A DNA stretch of 64,000 nt from UBA940 sp031547885 (GCA_031547885.1 JAVBRO010000009.1:124001-188000), one strand, 5' to 3'; shown: positions 34,771-43,080, numbered from the stretch's first letter. Notes: generated from the sequence alone by a model not told the origin. Made by a program: numbers and translations.

Positions 34771-35742
34771 AAAAGACATATAGAAAAAAAGTGGTGTTTT
34801 ACCGTATATTTCAACACGGCCTTAGCCCGTGCGTCTTCTTTCATTTTTCATCTTTCATTTTTCATCCTGCTGCTTGCAGCAGCGTCGTGCGGCAAACGCG
34901 GAAAGATCATTCCCGACGACAAACTGGCATACGTATTCCGCGACATATACCTCACCAACGCCTACAACCAGCAGCACCGCACCCCGAATTTCGACTCTCT
35001 GAACATCTACGAACCGGTTTTCGCAAAATACGGCTACACAACCGAGGACGTGCAGCTGACCATCGGCAACTTCGCCAAACGCAAGAGCGCCCGCCTGAGC
35101 GACGTGGTAGACAACGCGATCGACCTGCTCGACAAGGAAGACCGCTTCTATCAGCGCCGGATCGCCATTTACGACACCATAGGACTGGTTGCGCGCGACC
35201 GCTACATGGCGGTGGTCTACACCGATTCGCTGATCGAGGTCCGTAAAATTGCCGACACCGCGCGGCTGCGGATAGTGGTTCCGACGCAGGTGCCCGGCAC
35301 GTATGAAGTCAGCTACAGCTACTACGTCGACTCGACCGACCGCAACAACAATCTGCGTGTCAACCATTACCTGGTGGACAACCGCAACCGCCAGTCGGCG
35401 AACAACACCCGCCGCCTGAGACGTTTCGACCGGGAAAATGTTACGGCATCGTTCACCGCCGACGGCAGCCACCGCAAACTGGTGCTCGACCTCAACGGCT
35501 ACCCGGAAGATATGACCAAACCGAACATGACGGTCAACGACCTTACTGTGAAACGCTACCTGTCCGACCGCACGGCACGTGACTCGATGGCCCGCCAGTG
35601 GTTCGATTACCGCATGGGCGACACCCTGCTGAACCCTCTGCGGGGCGTTCCCCCGGTCGGTCCAGAGGGCTATATAATTCTTCCCGATGAAAAGGATATC
35701 GTCGCACTACCTGCTGACGCCCGAAGGACTTCTGCCCGGTAG
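34759..35742 (+). CDS. DUF4296 lipoprotein
   Basis: A 327-residue lipoprotein. The DUF4296 domain follows the lipid Cys: CGKRGKIIPDDKLAYVFRDI, YLTNAYNQQHR and FAKYGYTTEDVQLTIGNFAK. A beta-rich C-terminal half of unknown role follows. The signal peptide core SSFIFHLSFFILLLAAASC is encoded by four TTTCATT/TTTCATC heptads (34839-34866), the inverse of the ATGAAAG heptads at the start codon. The N-terminus before the core is long and atypical, so an internal start cannot be excluded. The 3' end overlaps the amidohydrolase by 56 bases. Confidence 0.8.
   Translation: MKDEKRHIEKKWCFTVYFNTALARASSFIFHLSFFILLLAAASCGKRGKIIPDDKLAYVFRDIYLTNAYNQQHRTPNFDSLNIYEPVFAKYGYTTEDVQLTIGNFAKRKSARLSDVVDNAIDLLDKEDRFYQRRIAIYDTIGLVARDRYMAVVYTDSLIEVRKIADTARLRIVVPTQVPGTYEVSYSYYVDSTDRNNNLRVNHYLVDNRNRQSANNTRRLRRFDRENVTASFTADGSHRKLVLDLNGYPEDMTKPNMTVNDLTVKRYLSDRTARDSMARQWFDYRMGDTLLNPLRGVPPVGPEGYIILPDEKDIVALPADARRTSAR
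34839..34866 (+). repeat. TTTCATT/TTTCATC heptads encoding a signal-peptide core
   Basis: Four 7-base units encode FIFHLSFFI. They are the inverted form of the ATGAAAG units 75 bases upstream, so the 5' end of this mRNA could form a hairpin hiding the start codon. Confidence 0.8.
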
Positions 35743-36829
35743 GGTCGTCACTGTCGACGACGGCGGGGTCATCACCGATATTTCGGCCCCGGAGCATCTC
35801 GACCGCGAGGCCGGCGTCGAGTTCTATCCGGGAATCATCATCCCCGGTTTCGTAAATGCCCACTGCCATCTGGAACTTTCGCACCTGCACTCGGCGATAC
35901 CGCCCGGCGGGGGTTTTACGGCTTTCGCACAGGGCATGCGCCAGCACCGCGGGCGTTTTTCCGATATGGAGCGGCTTGCGGCGGTCAATTTCCGGGATGC
36001 GAAGATGTGGGCCGAGGGGGTCTCTGCGGTCGGCGATATCTGCAACGGCGCCTCGACATTTGCTGTAAAGGGCGGCAGCCGGATAGACTACCACAATTTT
36101 ATAGAGCTTTTCGGACTCGACGCCGATCCGGCGCGGGCATTCGAACTGCGTGATACGGCCCGCAGCAGCGGTCTCGTGCCCACAGTAACCCCTCACTCCA
36201 CATATTCTCTGCAAAGGGACGCTTTCGCGGCGGCTGTCGGCGGCCCGGAGAACCAACCGCTGTCGATCCACTTCATGGAGAGCGAATCGGAAACCGGACT
36301 CTTCGGCAGACGCGGCCCCCTGTGGGATTGGTACCGCGAACAGGGCCTCGAGCCCGATTTTTTGAATTACGGCTCCCCTGCTGAAAGGCTTGTCCGGCAG
36401 GTTCGGGCAGACAGGCCCGTGATGCTCATCCACAACTGCTGCGTCACCCAGCGCGACATAGATATCGTGATGGGGCACTTTACCGCCCCGGTGACGTGGG
36501 TCCTGTGTCCCGGCTCGAACCGCTATATTTCGGGTGTGCGGCCGCCTGTGGAACTGCTTCGCAAAAACCGCCTGCAGATCGCCGTCGGGACCGACTCCCT
36601 GGCCTCGAACGAAACCCTTTCGATGGTGCGCGAACTGGGAATGTTTGCCGGTGTTCCGCTCGAAGAGCTGCTCGGCTGGGCCACGCTCAACGGTGCGCGC
36701 GCGCTCGGCATGGACGCCCGGCTCGGTTCCATCGAGATCGGCAAATCCCCGGGCATAGTCCTGCTTTCGGGCGTCGACCTTCAGACCATGAAGCTCACCC
36801 TCGGCTCGAAAAGCGAAAGAATAATTTAG
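35687..36829 (+). CDS. Amidohydrolase/deaminase-family protein
   Basis: A 380-residue metal-dependent hydrolase of the SsnA/chlorohydrolase group. The metal-binding H59-C-H61 is in PGFVNAHCHLELSHLH. Later metal or substrate residues lie in TPHSTYSL, IHFMESESE and GTDSLASNETLSM. The likely chemistry is deamination or dechlorination of an aromatic ring or hydrolysis of an imidazolone; the substrate is unknown. The start overlaps the DUF4296 gene by 56 bases, which suggests coupled translation. The stop codon TAG shares its last two bases with the terminal repeat of the element that follows. Confidence 0.82.
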   Translation: MKRISSHYLLTPEGLLPGRVVTVDDGGVITDISAPEHLDREAGVEFYPGIIIPGFVNAHCHLELSHLHSAIPPGGGFTAFAQGMRQHRGRFSDMERLAAVNFRDAKMWAEGVSAVGDICNGASTFAVKGGSRIDYHNFIELFGLDADPARAFELRDTARSSGLVPTVTPHSTYSLQRDAFAAAVGGPENQPLSIHFMESESETGLFGRRGPLWDWYREQGLEPDFLNYGSPAERLVRQVRADRPVMLIHNCCVTQRDIDIVMGHFTAPVTWVLCPGSNRYISGVRPPVELLRKNRLQIAVGTDSLASNETLSMVRELGMFAGVPLEELLGWATLNGARALGMDARLGSIEIGKSPGIVLLSGVDLQTMKLTLGSKSERII

Positions 36830-36992
36830 AGCCTGTCTGAATTTTATTGGTAAAGGACTGTTATGAGGAATTTTAAGATGATTGCTCCGCAACGAACGAG
36901 GCGCAATGGGGTTCCATTGTAACGAGGGCGATGTGGGGAAAGCGCTTAAAAAGATCATAACAGATTTATTGAATAATTTTCAGACAGACTCT
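36828..36992. mobile_element. MITE-like imperfect palindrome with terminal inverted repeats
   Basis: AGAGCCTGTCTGAA (36828-36841) is matched in reverse by TTCAGACAGACTCT (36979-36992). The arms continue as imperfect inverted sequence (TGTTATGA, TTTTAAG). The element is 165 bases, codes for nothing recognisable, and begins exactly at the stop codon of the amidohydrolase gene. No target duplication is visible. Confidence 0.6.
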
Positions 36993-37083
36993 TACATATT
37001 CTCTCTTTCTTGTTGTAAATCAGTGCGGAATTGTCTATTTTCGTGCCGACAACAACATTTATCAACCCAACAACTTACAAATC

Positions 37084-37704
37084 ATGAGAAAAATCTTCAC
37101 CATTGCCTTATTGGCTGCTGCCGTCGCTTTTGCCGGATGCGAGAGCATCGGTCTGTCGAAACTCAAGATGGACTCCGAAAAAAGCGTTGCGCGAGTAGCC
37201 GAAACCATCGAAAAACATATCAAACCGGCGGAGTATAAGCCCGTCTCGCTGTACTGGTACGAACGCGAAGAGCTGAGCAACAGCATGGAATACCTGTTGG
37301 TCACCATGGTCGGCGCGGACAACAAACTCTACACGCAGACGTTCAAGGTCGGCGGCGACTACCAGGGCCCCAACGAAGTCCAGGAATCGCGCAGCAGCGG
37401 CACATATGATTTCGCCGCGATGAAATATATCACTCCGGCAGACCTCGTCCCGGCGACCGTCGTCGGCTGGATCGACCAGGCAAAAGCGGCGCTGCCGGAA
37501 GAATACGTATATGAATCGCTGAAAGGCTACACCTTCAGGATCGATCCCGTAACCGGCGACAAGACATCTAATTTCTCCGCCCGGGTCACCGAAACCGGCA
37601 ACAAGCGCAGCGTACAGGGCAAAAATATCGTCACCACGTACTATGAGGTCGAATTCGACGTGCTGTCAGACGGTTCGGTCGTAACGGAAGATCTCGAAGA
37701 ATAA
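37084..37704 (+). CDS. Lipoprotein of unknown function
   Basis: A 206-residue protein, not recognised. The signal MRKIFTIALLAAAVAFAGC ends in a lipobox Cys19. The mature part is mixed: a charged helical region (KMDSEKSVARVAETIEKHIK), then strands (YLLVTMVGADNKLYTQTFKV; IVTTYYEVEFDVLSDGSVVT). A strong terminator follows, so it is a single-gene unit. Confidence 0.72.
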   Translation: MRKIFTIALLAAAVAFAGCESIGLSKLKMDSEKSVARVAETIEKHIKPAEYKPVSLYWYEREELSNSMEYLLVTMVGADNKLYTQTFKVGGDYQGPNEVQESRSSGTYDFAAMKYITPADLVPATVVGWIDQAKAALPEEYVYESLKGYTFRIDPVTGDKTSNFSARVTETGNKRSVQGKNIVTTYYEVEFDVLSDGSVVTEDLEE

Positions 37705-37728
37705 GGCAGACAACACCGCCACATACCA

Positions 37729-37767
37729 CAGCCGCAGGACTCACAGCAGTTCTGCGGCTGTTTTTTG
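37729..37767 (+). terminator. Terminator overlapping the folE promoter
   Basis: CAGCCGCAG (37729-37737) pairs with CTGCGGCTG (37752-37760), followed by TTTTTTG. The last TTTG of the T-tract doubles as the -33 element of folE. Confidence 0.85.
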
Positions 37768-37797
37768 CGTTTATGTCACTAATTTTTTCTATTTTTG
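37764..37797 (+). promoter_or_regulatory. folE promoter
   Basis: TTTG (37764-37767), 22 bases, then TATTTTTG (37790-37797), a full -33/-7 match, 20 bases before the folE ATG. Confidence 0.7.
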
Positions 37798-37817
37798 TTC
37801 TTTAACAGCTATTACTG

Positions 37818-38423
37818 ATGGAAGAACTTTACTGCAGGGAAGAGTCCTACGACGACAAGACCATAGATGAACTTTCGGGGCATTACCGCGAGATCCTGCG
37901 CCTTTTGGGCGAGGACCCCGGGCGTGAAGGGCTTATGAAAAGTCCCGAGCGCGTCGCCAAGGCCATGGCATTCATGACCAAGGGCTACGGCGAGGACCCG
38001 CGCGGGATACTCACTTCGGCCATGTTCCGCGAGGAGTACAAACAGATGGTGCTGGTCAAGGATATCGAGATATACTCGATGTGCGAACACCACATGCTGC
38101 CTTTCATCGGCAAGGCCCACGTGGCGTACATCCCCGACGGCTACATCACCGGACTGTCGAAGATCGCCCGCGTGGTGGAGTGTTTCGCCCGCCGGCTTCA
38201 GGTACAGGAGAGGCTCACGGTGCAGATACGCGACTGCATCCAGGAGACCCTGAATCCTATGGGCGTTGCGGTAGTCATCGAGGCGGCACACACCTGCATG
38301 CAGATGCGCGGCGTCCAGAAGCAGAACTCCGTGACGACTACCTCGGCCTTCACAGGGGTGTTCCTTTCGCAGCACCGCACCCGCGAAGAGTTCATCTCGC
38401 TTATAAGCAATAATTTACATTAG
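37818..38423 (+). CDS. folE: GTP cyclohydrolase I
   Basis: This enzyme opens and recloses the GTP ring to give dihydroneopterin triphosphate, the first step of folate synthesis. The 201-residue length is normal. The zinc site is seen in SMCEHHMLPFIGKAHVAYIP (Cys and His) with the second Cys in HTCMQMRGV. GLSKIARVVECFARRLQVQE and RLTVQI are the GTP-binding region. It has its own promoter. folK is 8 kb upstream on the same strand. Confidence 0.96.
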   Translation: MEELYCREESYDDKTIDELSGHYREILRLLGEDPGREGLMKSPERVAKAMAFMTKGYGEDPRGILTSAMFREEYKQMVLVKDIEIYSMCEHHMLPFIGKAHVAYIPDGYITGLSKIARVVECFARRLQVQERLTVQIRDCIQETLNPMGVAVVIEAAHTCMQMRGVQKQNSVTTTSAFTGVFLSQHRTREEFISLISNNLH

Positions 38424-38428
38424 ACGCC

Positions 38429-38767
38429 GTGGAGATCCAGATCATCCAAAATAAGATTTACGAGATCCGCGGCGCACGGGTGATGCTGGATTTCGACCTG
38501 GCCGAACTGTATCAGGTGGAAACCCGTGCGCTCAAACAGGCGGTGCGCCGCAATATCGAGCGTTTTCCTGACGATTTTGTATTCAGACTATCGCCAGATG
38601 AGGCTAACTCCCTGATAGACATGGGGAGATCACAAAATGTGATACCCCCGGGATACAGCATAGGTGCCTCGGAAATGTTTGCCTTCACCGAGCAGGGCGT
38701 GTCGATGCTTTCGGTGAAGACTCCGGAATCCGCCCGGCCGCGGAGCGCGATCGGGTTCAAAAAGTAG
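38429..38767 (+). pseudogene. Truncated ORF6N-domain protein
   Basis: 112 residues from a GTG start. The first 95 residues fit the ORF6N DNA-binding domain: NKIYEIRGARVMLDFDLAEL, YQVETRALKQAVRRNIERFP, DDFVFRLS and FAFTEQGVSMLS. In whole proteins the domain continues with a run like VLxSxxAIxxNIxIMRAF and a further helical part. Here it turns into VKTPESARPRSAIGFKK and stops. The gene therefore looks 3'-truncated, and it lies five bases after folE. It may be the remains of a mobile-element or phage-type gene. Confidence 0.65.
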
Positions 38768-38771
38768 GAAA

Positions 38772-40049
38772 ATGAAAAAAACGGTATTCTTAATATTGCT
38801 GTTCCTGCCGCTGGCTTCGCAGGCCCAGTTCGACCGCTGGTTCGAGGATAAGACCATGCGCTTCGACTACAGCCACGCCGGCGATGCGCGGACCGAGGAA
38901 TACTACTTCGAGCAGATCAGGGAAGAGCCTTACTGGGGCGGATCGAAAACCTCGCTCATCGACGAAAAGGAGTACGGCGTCCAACTTTTAAAAATAATCG
39001 ACTCGGCGACGGGCGAAGTGATCTACTCGCGCGGATTCTGCACGCTGTGGAACGAATGGCAGACCACCGGGGAAGCCTCTCGCATCCGTCGAAGCATGCC
39101 CGAGTCGGTGGTTTTCCCATTCCCTAAGAATGACGTCCGCATAGAGATATTTTCGCGCGCCCGCGACGGCAAATTCGTCAAGAAATTCGAACATGATATC
39201 GACCCCAAGAGTTATTTCATCGCCCGCTACCCCCTGCGTTACGAAACTTTCGACGTCGAGGTGAACGGCACTCCGGAACACTGCGTCGACATAGTGCTGC
39301 TGCCCGAGGGATATGCCGCGTCGGAACGCACGAAGTTCGAAGCCGCCTGCCGGGATTTTGCCACTGCGATGTTCTCGTTCGAACCCTACGCCGGACTGCG
39401 CGAAAAATTCAATATCCGCGCCGTGTGGGTGCCGTCGGTGGAGAGCGGGGTGACGATGCCCGGTGCCGGGGTGTGGAAGAATACCTCTGCGAAGGCCTCT
39501 TTCTGGACCTTCGGCTCGGAGCGCTACCAGATGGCCGAAGATTTCCAGAATCTGCGCGACCAGGCCGGACATGTGCCCTATGATCTGATCTATGTACTGT
39601 CTAACACCGGGAAATACGGCGGCGGGGGCATCTATAATTTTTACGCCATGAGTTCGGCCCATAATCAGGCCAGCACGGCGAAGGTCTACATCCACGAATT
39701 CGGCCACCTGCTTCTGGGCCTGGGCGACGAATACGTCGGCGGCGTCTCTTATGAAGAGGAATCGATGTATCCCACCGACCGCGAACCGTGGGAGGAAAAC
39801 CTCACTACCCTCGTCGATTTCGACAGTAAGGAGTGGAGCCGGATGCTCCCGAAACGCACTCCCGTCCCGACTCCGCTCACCGACGGCAGCGCCGAAAAGC
39901 TGGGTGTTTACGAAGGCGGCGGGTATGTATCGAAAGGGGTTTACCGTCCGTGGCCCAACTGCCTGATGAACAATCTCCACACGATAGACAAATTCTGCCC
40001 CGTCTGCACGGCGGGCATAATCAGCCAAACAGAGTTCCTATGCAGGTAA
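38772..40049 (+). CDS. M64-family zinc metallopeptidase (IgA-peptidase type), secreted
   Basis: A 425-residue protein with signal peptide MKKTVFLILLFLPLASQA. The N-terminal domain (about 25-165) is beta-rich and the M64 catalytic domain follows (about 170-420). The zinc motif is H308-E-F-G-H312 with the third site in the run GLGDEYVGG (D319/E320). MDIVLLPEGYAASERTKFE-like text at about 175 is the family start. The family includes clostridial IgA protease and gut Bacteroidota peptidases of unknown target. Its last codons overlap the next gene by 10 bases. Confidence 0.88.
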   Translation: MKKTVFLILLFLPLASQAQFDRWFEDKTMRFDYSHAGDARTEEYYFEQIREEPYWGGSKTSLIDEKEYGVQLLKIIDSATGEVIYSRGFCTLWNEWQTTGEASRIRRSMPESVVFPFPKNDVRIEIFSRARDGKFVKKFEHDIDPKSYFIARYPLRYETFDVEVNGTPEHCVDIVLLPEGYAASERTKFEAACRDFATAMFSFEPYAGLREKFNIRAVWVPSVESGVTMPGAGVWKNTSAKASFWTFGSERYQMAEDFQNLRDQAGHVPYDLIYVLSNTGKYGGGGIYNFYAMSSAHNQASTAKVYIHEFGHLLLGLGDEYVGGVSYEEESMYPTDREPWEENLTTLVDFDSKEWSRMLPKRTPVPTPLTDGSAEKLGVYEGGGYVSKGVYRPWPNCLMNNLHTIDKFCPVCTAGIISQTEFLCR

Positions 40050-40642
40050 AAATCTGGCCTGAAAACCCCAATCCGAGGGAGATAGCGCGCGCGGTGGAAG
40101 TACTGCGGGCCGACGGCGTGATAGTCTACCCCACCGACAGCGTCTATGCTTTCGGGTGCTCGCTCCACAGCCCCAAGGCGATCGAGCGGATGCGCGGCAT
40201 AAAGGGGAAGAACGAGAGCGTTTTCACGCTGGTTTTCGACAGCCTTAGCAATATCGCCGATTTTGCGCGGGTGGACAACCCAACTTTTCGAGTGCTGAAG
40301 CACAACCTGCCGGGGCCTTTCACCTTCCTTCTGACCCCTTCGTCGAAAGTTCCCGACAAGGCGCTGGCCAAACGCAGGAGCATCGGCGTGAGGATACCTG
40401 CGAACGCCATCGCCCGCGCGCTGGTCGAGGAGTTGGGGTGCCCTATGCTGACGACCTCGGTAAAGGATGACGACGAGGTTGTGGAGTACACGACCGACCC
40501 CGAGCTGATCGACGAACGCTACGGCCATCAGGTCGACCTGGTGATCGACGGCGGTTACGGCGACAACACGCCCACTACGGTTGTGGACCTCACGGACGGC
40601 GAACCCGAGATCCTGCGCGAAGGCCTCGGCCAACTGAAGTAG
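40040..40642 (+). CDS. tsaC: L-threonylcarbamoyladenylate synthase (YrdC/Sua5 type)
   Basis: This enzyme makes threonylcarbamoyl-AMP for t6A in tRNAs reading ANN codons. The open frame is longer, but ATG 40040 gives MQVKIWPENPNPREIARAVE, which fits the family start. The YrdC fold is seen in ADGVIVYPTDSVYAFGC, RIKG-like GIKGKNESVFTLVF, HNLPGPFTFLL, RSIGVRIPANAIARALVEEL and a C-terminal DLVIDGGYG with EILREGLGQLK. The 200-residue length means no Sua5 tail. It overlaps the M64 gene by 10 bases. Confidence 0.9.
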   Translation: MQVKIWPENPNPREIARAVEVLRADGVIVYPTDSVYAFGCSLHSPKAIERMRGIKGKNESVFTLVFDSLSNIADFARVDNPTFRVLKHNLPGPFTFLLTPSSKVPDKALAKRRSIGVRIPANAIARALVEELGCPMLTTSVKDDDEVVEYTTDPELIDERYGHQVDLVIDGGYGDNTPTTVVDLTDGEPEILREGLGQLK

Positions 40643-40667
40643 TCATGACTCATAACTATTAGACTAT
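40643..40667 (+). repeat. Short heptad block before DUF4199 gene
   Basis: CATGACT, CATAACT and ATTAGAC fill the 25-base gap; they resemble the units in front of frr. Confidence 0.55.
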
Positions 40668-41366
40668 ATGACAAAAAAACAATTCTGGCAGGCTGCGTCC
40701 AACTGGGGATTCCTCGTTGGTGCGGGCCTCTTCGCAATGAACATGATCGGCTGGGCCCTGAAACTCGAAGCCGCGAACCCGTGGCTCTACGAGCTGCTGC
40801 TGTTCATCGTGATCTGCCCCATGATCATCTATACCGGAAAACGCAACGCCCGTACCGCCGGGCCGGAGGGATACAGCTACGGACGCGCCGTGGGATTCGT
40901 CTTTGCAATGATGATGTTCACCGGCATAGTTTACGGCGTCGGCAGGTTCCTTATGATCAATTTTGTCGGCGCGGAATATTATAGCCCCCTTATTGAAGAA
41001 CAGGCCAATATCTTCATCAGGGGATTTTCCAGCAATGAGGCTCTGTTCGACGCCATGATAGCAAAAAAAGAATTCATTATCTCCCTAATGAAAAATCCGT
41101 TCTTGTTGATCATTGGGAATATTGTAGATCTAGTGATAAAAGGCGGTTTCCTGGGCCTGATCCTTTGCGCGTTCGTCTACACGAAACCAGATATCTTTGC
41201 CCAGCCGACGCCTGCTCCCGAACAGAAAGTGGACGATAAAAGCGGCAGCGAACCGAGCATCCGAGATGCGAGCTCATCGACTGAGGCCCGACAGTCGCCG
41301 AAAGGCGGCGCAGGAAAAGCCGAAGGAGATAACATAAAAGAAGATGAAGAAAGTGGAAGCGAATAA
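40668..41366 (+). CDS. DUF4199 membrane protein with a repeat-derived C-terminal tail
   Basis: A 232-residue protein with four membrane segments (about 13-30, 40-55, 72-95 and 150-172) in the DUF4199 pattern (GFLVGAGLFAMNMIGWAL; YSYGRAVGFVFAMMMFTGIV). Its role is unknown; it often precedes a family 2 glycosyltransferase, as here. The last 45 residues are Ser/Glu/Gly-rich and unlike the rest. Their DNA contains an inverted repeat and a tail (ACAGTCG, then GGAGATAACAT) also found in the leader of the TPR gene at 44.45 kb. The stop overlaps the next gene by 23 bases. Confidence 0.82.
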   Translation: MTKKQFWQAASNWGFLVGAGLFAMNMIGWALKLEAANPWLYELLLFIVICPMIIYTGKRNARTAGPEGYSYGRAVGFVFAMMMFTGIVYGVGRFLMINFVGAEYYSPLIEEQANIFIRGFSSNEALFDAMIAKKEFIISLMKNPFLLIIGNIVDLVIKGGFLGLILCAFVYTKPDIFAQPTPAPEQKVDDKSGSEPSIRDASSSTEARQSPKGGAGKAEGDNIKEDEESGSE

Positions 41367-42324
41367 AGGCGCCACGCCCGATATTTCGGTGGTCGTCCCC
41401 CTCTACAACGAGGAGGGGTCCCTGCGCGAACTGGAAGCGTGGATCGGGCGCGTCATGACCACCGGACGCTTCTCCTACGAGGTGATCTTCGTGGACGACG
41501 GCAGCACCGACGGCTCATGGGAGATAGTCGAACAGCTTGCGGCGGCGAATCCGGCTGTCCGCGGCATCAGATTCTCGCGCAACTACGGTAAGTCGGCGGC
41601 CCTTTACTCGGGCTTCGAAGCGGCCGAGGGTGATGTCGTGATAACGATGGACGCCGACCTGCAGGACTCGCCCGACGAGATCCCCGAACTCTACCGGATG
41701 ATCACGCAGGATGGTTACGACCTCGTTTCAGGATGGAAAAAATGCCGCCACGACCCGGCTGCCAAACGCCTGCCGAGCAAATTTTTCAACGCCACGACGC
41801 GGCTCGTCTCCGGAATAAAACTCCACGACATGAACTGCGGCCTGAAGGCCTACCGCCGCAGCGTCGTCAAAAGCATCGAGGTCTACGGCGAAATGCACCG
41901 CTACATACCCATCCTGGCCAAGCAGGCCGGCTTCCGCAGGATCGGCGAAAAGGTCGTCGAACACCACCCGCGCAAGTACGGCAAGTCGAAATACGGCATC
42001 GAGCGCATGGTCAAGGGGTACCTCGACCTTATCACAGTGTCGTTCCTCGCGCGTTTCGGCAAACGCCCGATGTACCTTTTCGGCAGCCTCGGGACACTCA
42101 TGTTCATCGCCGGTTTCGCGACCGCCGTGTGGCTCATCGTCGACAAACTTGTCAAACAGCACCGCGGACTCCCGCTGCGCGGTGTCACCGACCAGCCGAT
42201 GTTCTACATCGCCATCGTGACGCTGATACTCGGCGTGATGCTCTTCCTGACCGGATTCCTCGGCGAACTCATCAACCGCAACGCCTCCGACCGCAACAAA
42301 TATTCAAAGGATAAAGAGTTATAA
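41344..42324 (+). CDS. Family 2 glycosyltransferase, polyprenyl-phosphate sugar synthase type
   Basis: A 326-residue GT2 enzyme that would transfer a sugar to undecaprenyl phosphate at the inner membrane. DISVVVPLYNEEGSLRELEA, FVDDGSTDGSW, SRNYGKSAALYSGFEAA and MDADLQDSPDEIPELY (metal site) are classical. Two C-terminal membrane helices (about 240-265 and 280-305) match the DPM/GtrB group. It overlaps the DUF4199 gene by 23 bases. Sugar and acceptor are not readable. Confidence 0.93.
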   Translation: MKKVEANKGATPDISVVVPLYNEEGSLRELEAWIGRVMTTGRFSYEVIFVDDGSTDGSWEIVEQLAAANPAVRGIRFSRNYGKSAALYSGFEAAEGDVVITMDADLQDSPDEIPELYRMITQDGYDLVSGWKKCRHDPAAKRLPSKFFNATTRLVSGIKLHDMNCGLKAYRRSVVKSIEVYGEMHRYIPILAKQAGFRRIGEKVVEHHPRKYGKSKYGIERMVKGYLDLITVSFLARFGKRPMYLFGSLGTLMFIAGFATAVWLIVDKLVKQHRGLPLRGVTDQPMFYIAIVTLILGVMLFLTGFLGELINRNASDRNKYSKDKEL

Positions 42325-42360
42325 TAACGATGGATTACATATTATGAATTAAAGCATTTT

Positions 42361-42388
42361 CGTAATTCGTAATTCGTAATTCGTAATT
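42361..42388 (+). repeat. CGTAATT x4 before the DUF4293 gene
   Basis: Four perfect units end eight bases before the ATG at 42397. Confidence 0.8.
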
Positions 42389-42396
42389 TAAATCGT

Positions 42397-42900
42397 ATGA
42401 TACAGAGGATTCAGACTTTATGGATGGTTATGACGGCAGCGTTGATGTGCGTTGTTTTCTTTATGCCGGCTGTATATTTCTCGATGGGCGGGGCGGATTT
42501 TAAGTTTATGGCCTACGGGATCAAGGGTATTACGGGAGTGATGTTGGTTCACGACGGGGTGCCTGACGGTTCGTTGGTAACGGAGATACTGCCGGTATGC
42601 GTTACGGCGGTTATCGGGGTTTCGGCTCTTTTGCCGTTGGCGGCGCTGTTTCTGTTCAGGAAAAGGAGAATACAGATCCGCCTGCTGACAGCGGAGTTCC
42701 TGCTGCTTCTGGGCAGTGCCGGTTTGCTGGGTTACTATATCTGGACGACCTGGCGCGATATCATTGCGCCGATGTCGACGAATTTTTATTTTTCGTTTTA
42801 TCCGCTGCTGATCGTCATGGCGCTGCTCACGAACTGGTTCGCCCTTCGCGGGGTGATGCGCGACGACCGCCTGGTTCGTTCGGTGGACAGGATACGCTAA
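42397..42900 (+). CDS. DUF4293 membrane protein
   Basis: A 167-residue protein with four membrane segments. MIQRIQTLWMVMTAALMCVV at the N-terminus and a central charged loop between helices 2 and 3 (FLFRKRRIQIRLLTAEFLL) are the DUF4293 pattern, and the end RDDRLVRSVDRIR is usual too. The function is unknown. A terminator follows. Confidence 0.85.
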   Translation: MIQRIQTLWMVMTAALMCVVFFMPAVYFSMGGADFKFMAYGIKGITGVMLVHDGVPDGSLVTEILPVCVTAVIGVSALLPLAALFLFRKRRIQIRLLTAEFLLLLGSAGLLGYYIWTTWRDIIAPMSTNFYFSFYPLLIVMALLTNWFALRGVMRDDRLVRSVDRIR

Positions 42901-42921
42901 GCGCGGCGTAACAAACAAAAA

Positions 42922-42957
42922 GCAGGCGGCCTTCATCGGACCGCCTGTTCTTATTTT
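42922..42957 (+). terminator. Terminator after the DUF4293 gene
   Basis: CAGGCGG (42923-42929) pairs with CCGCCTG (42941-42947) and is followed by TTCTTATTTT. A-runs before it make it usable on the minus strand as well, after the TPR gene. Confidence 0.75.
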
Positions 42958-42974
42958 CCGTGAATAGCTTCACA

Positions 42975-43075
42975 TTCGTTCGTAATGACGGGAGCGCTGT
43001 GCCGAGAGATTCAAACCATCAGCCGCCTTTATCATCAAATCCGCCGTGGCTGTTGCCACCCGCCCGCCGACGTTC
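42975..43075. repeat. Dispersed repeat, inverted copy of that at 29.5 kb
   Basis: The reverse complement contains GCGGCGGATTTGATGATAAAGG, then AATCTCTCGGCACAGCGCT and CCGTCATTACGA, as at 29.53-29.60 kb. The far end, AAATCCGCCGTGGC with CCGACGTTCCGG, is a GC-rich palindromic module also seen at 51.95, 55.43, 56.74 and 57.94 kb. Confidence 0.7.
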
Positions 43076-43080
43076 CGGCT

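Noticed and set aside
36882..37238. 118-codon frame from the MITE-like element into the lipoprotein gene
   Set aside because: It begins in the palindrome and then runs out of phase through the real gene at 37084.
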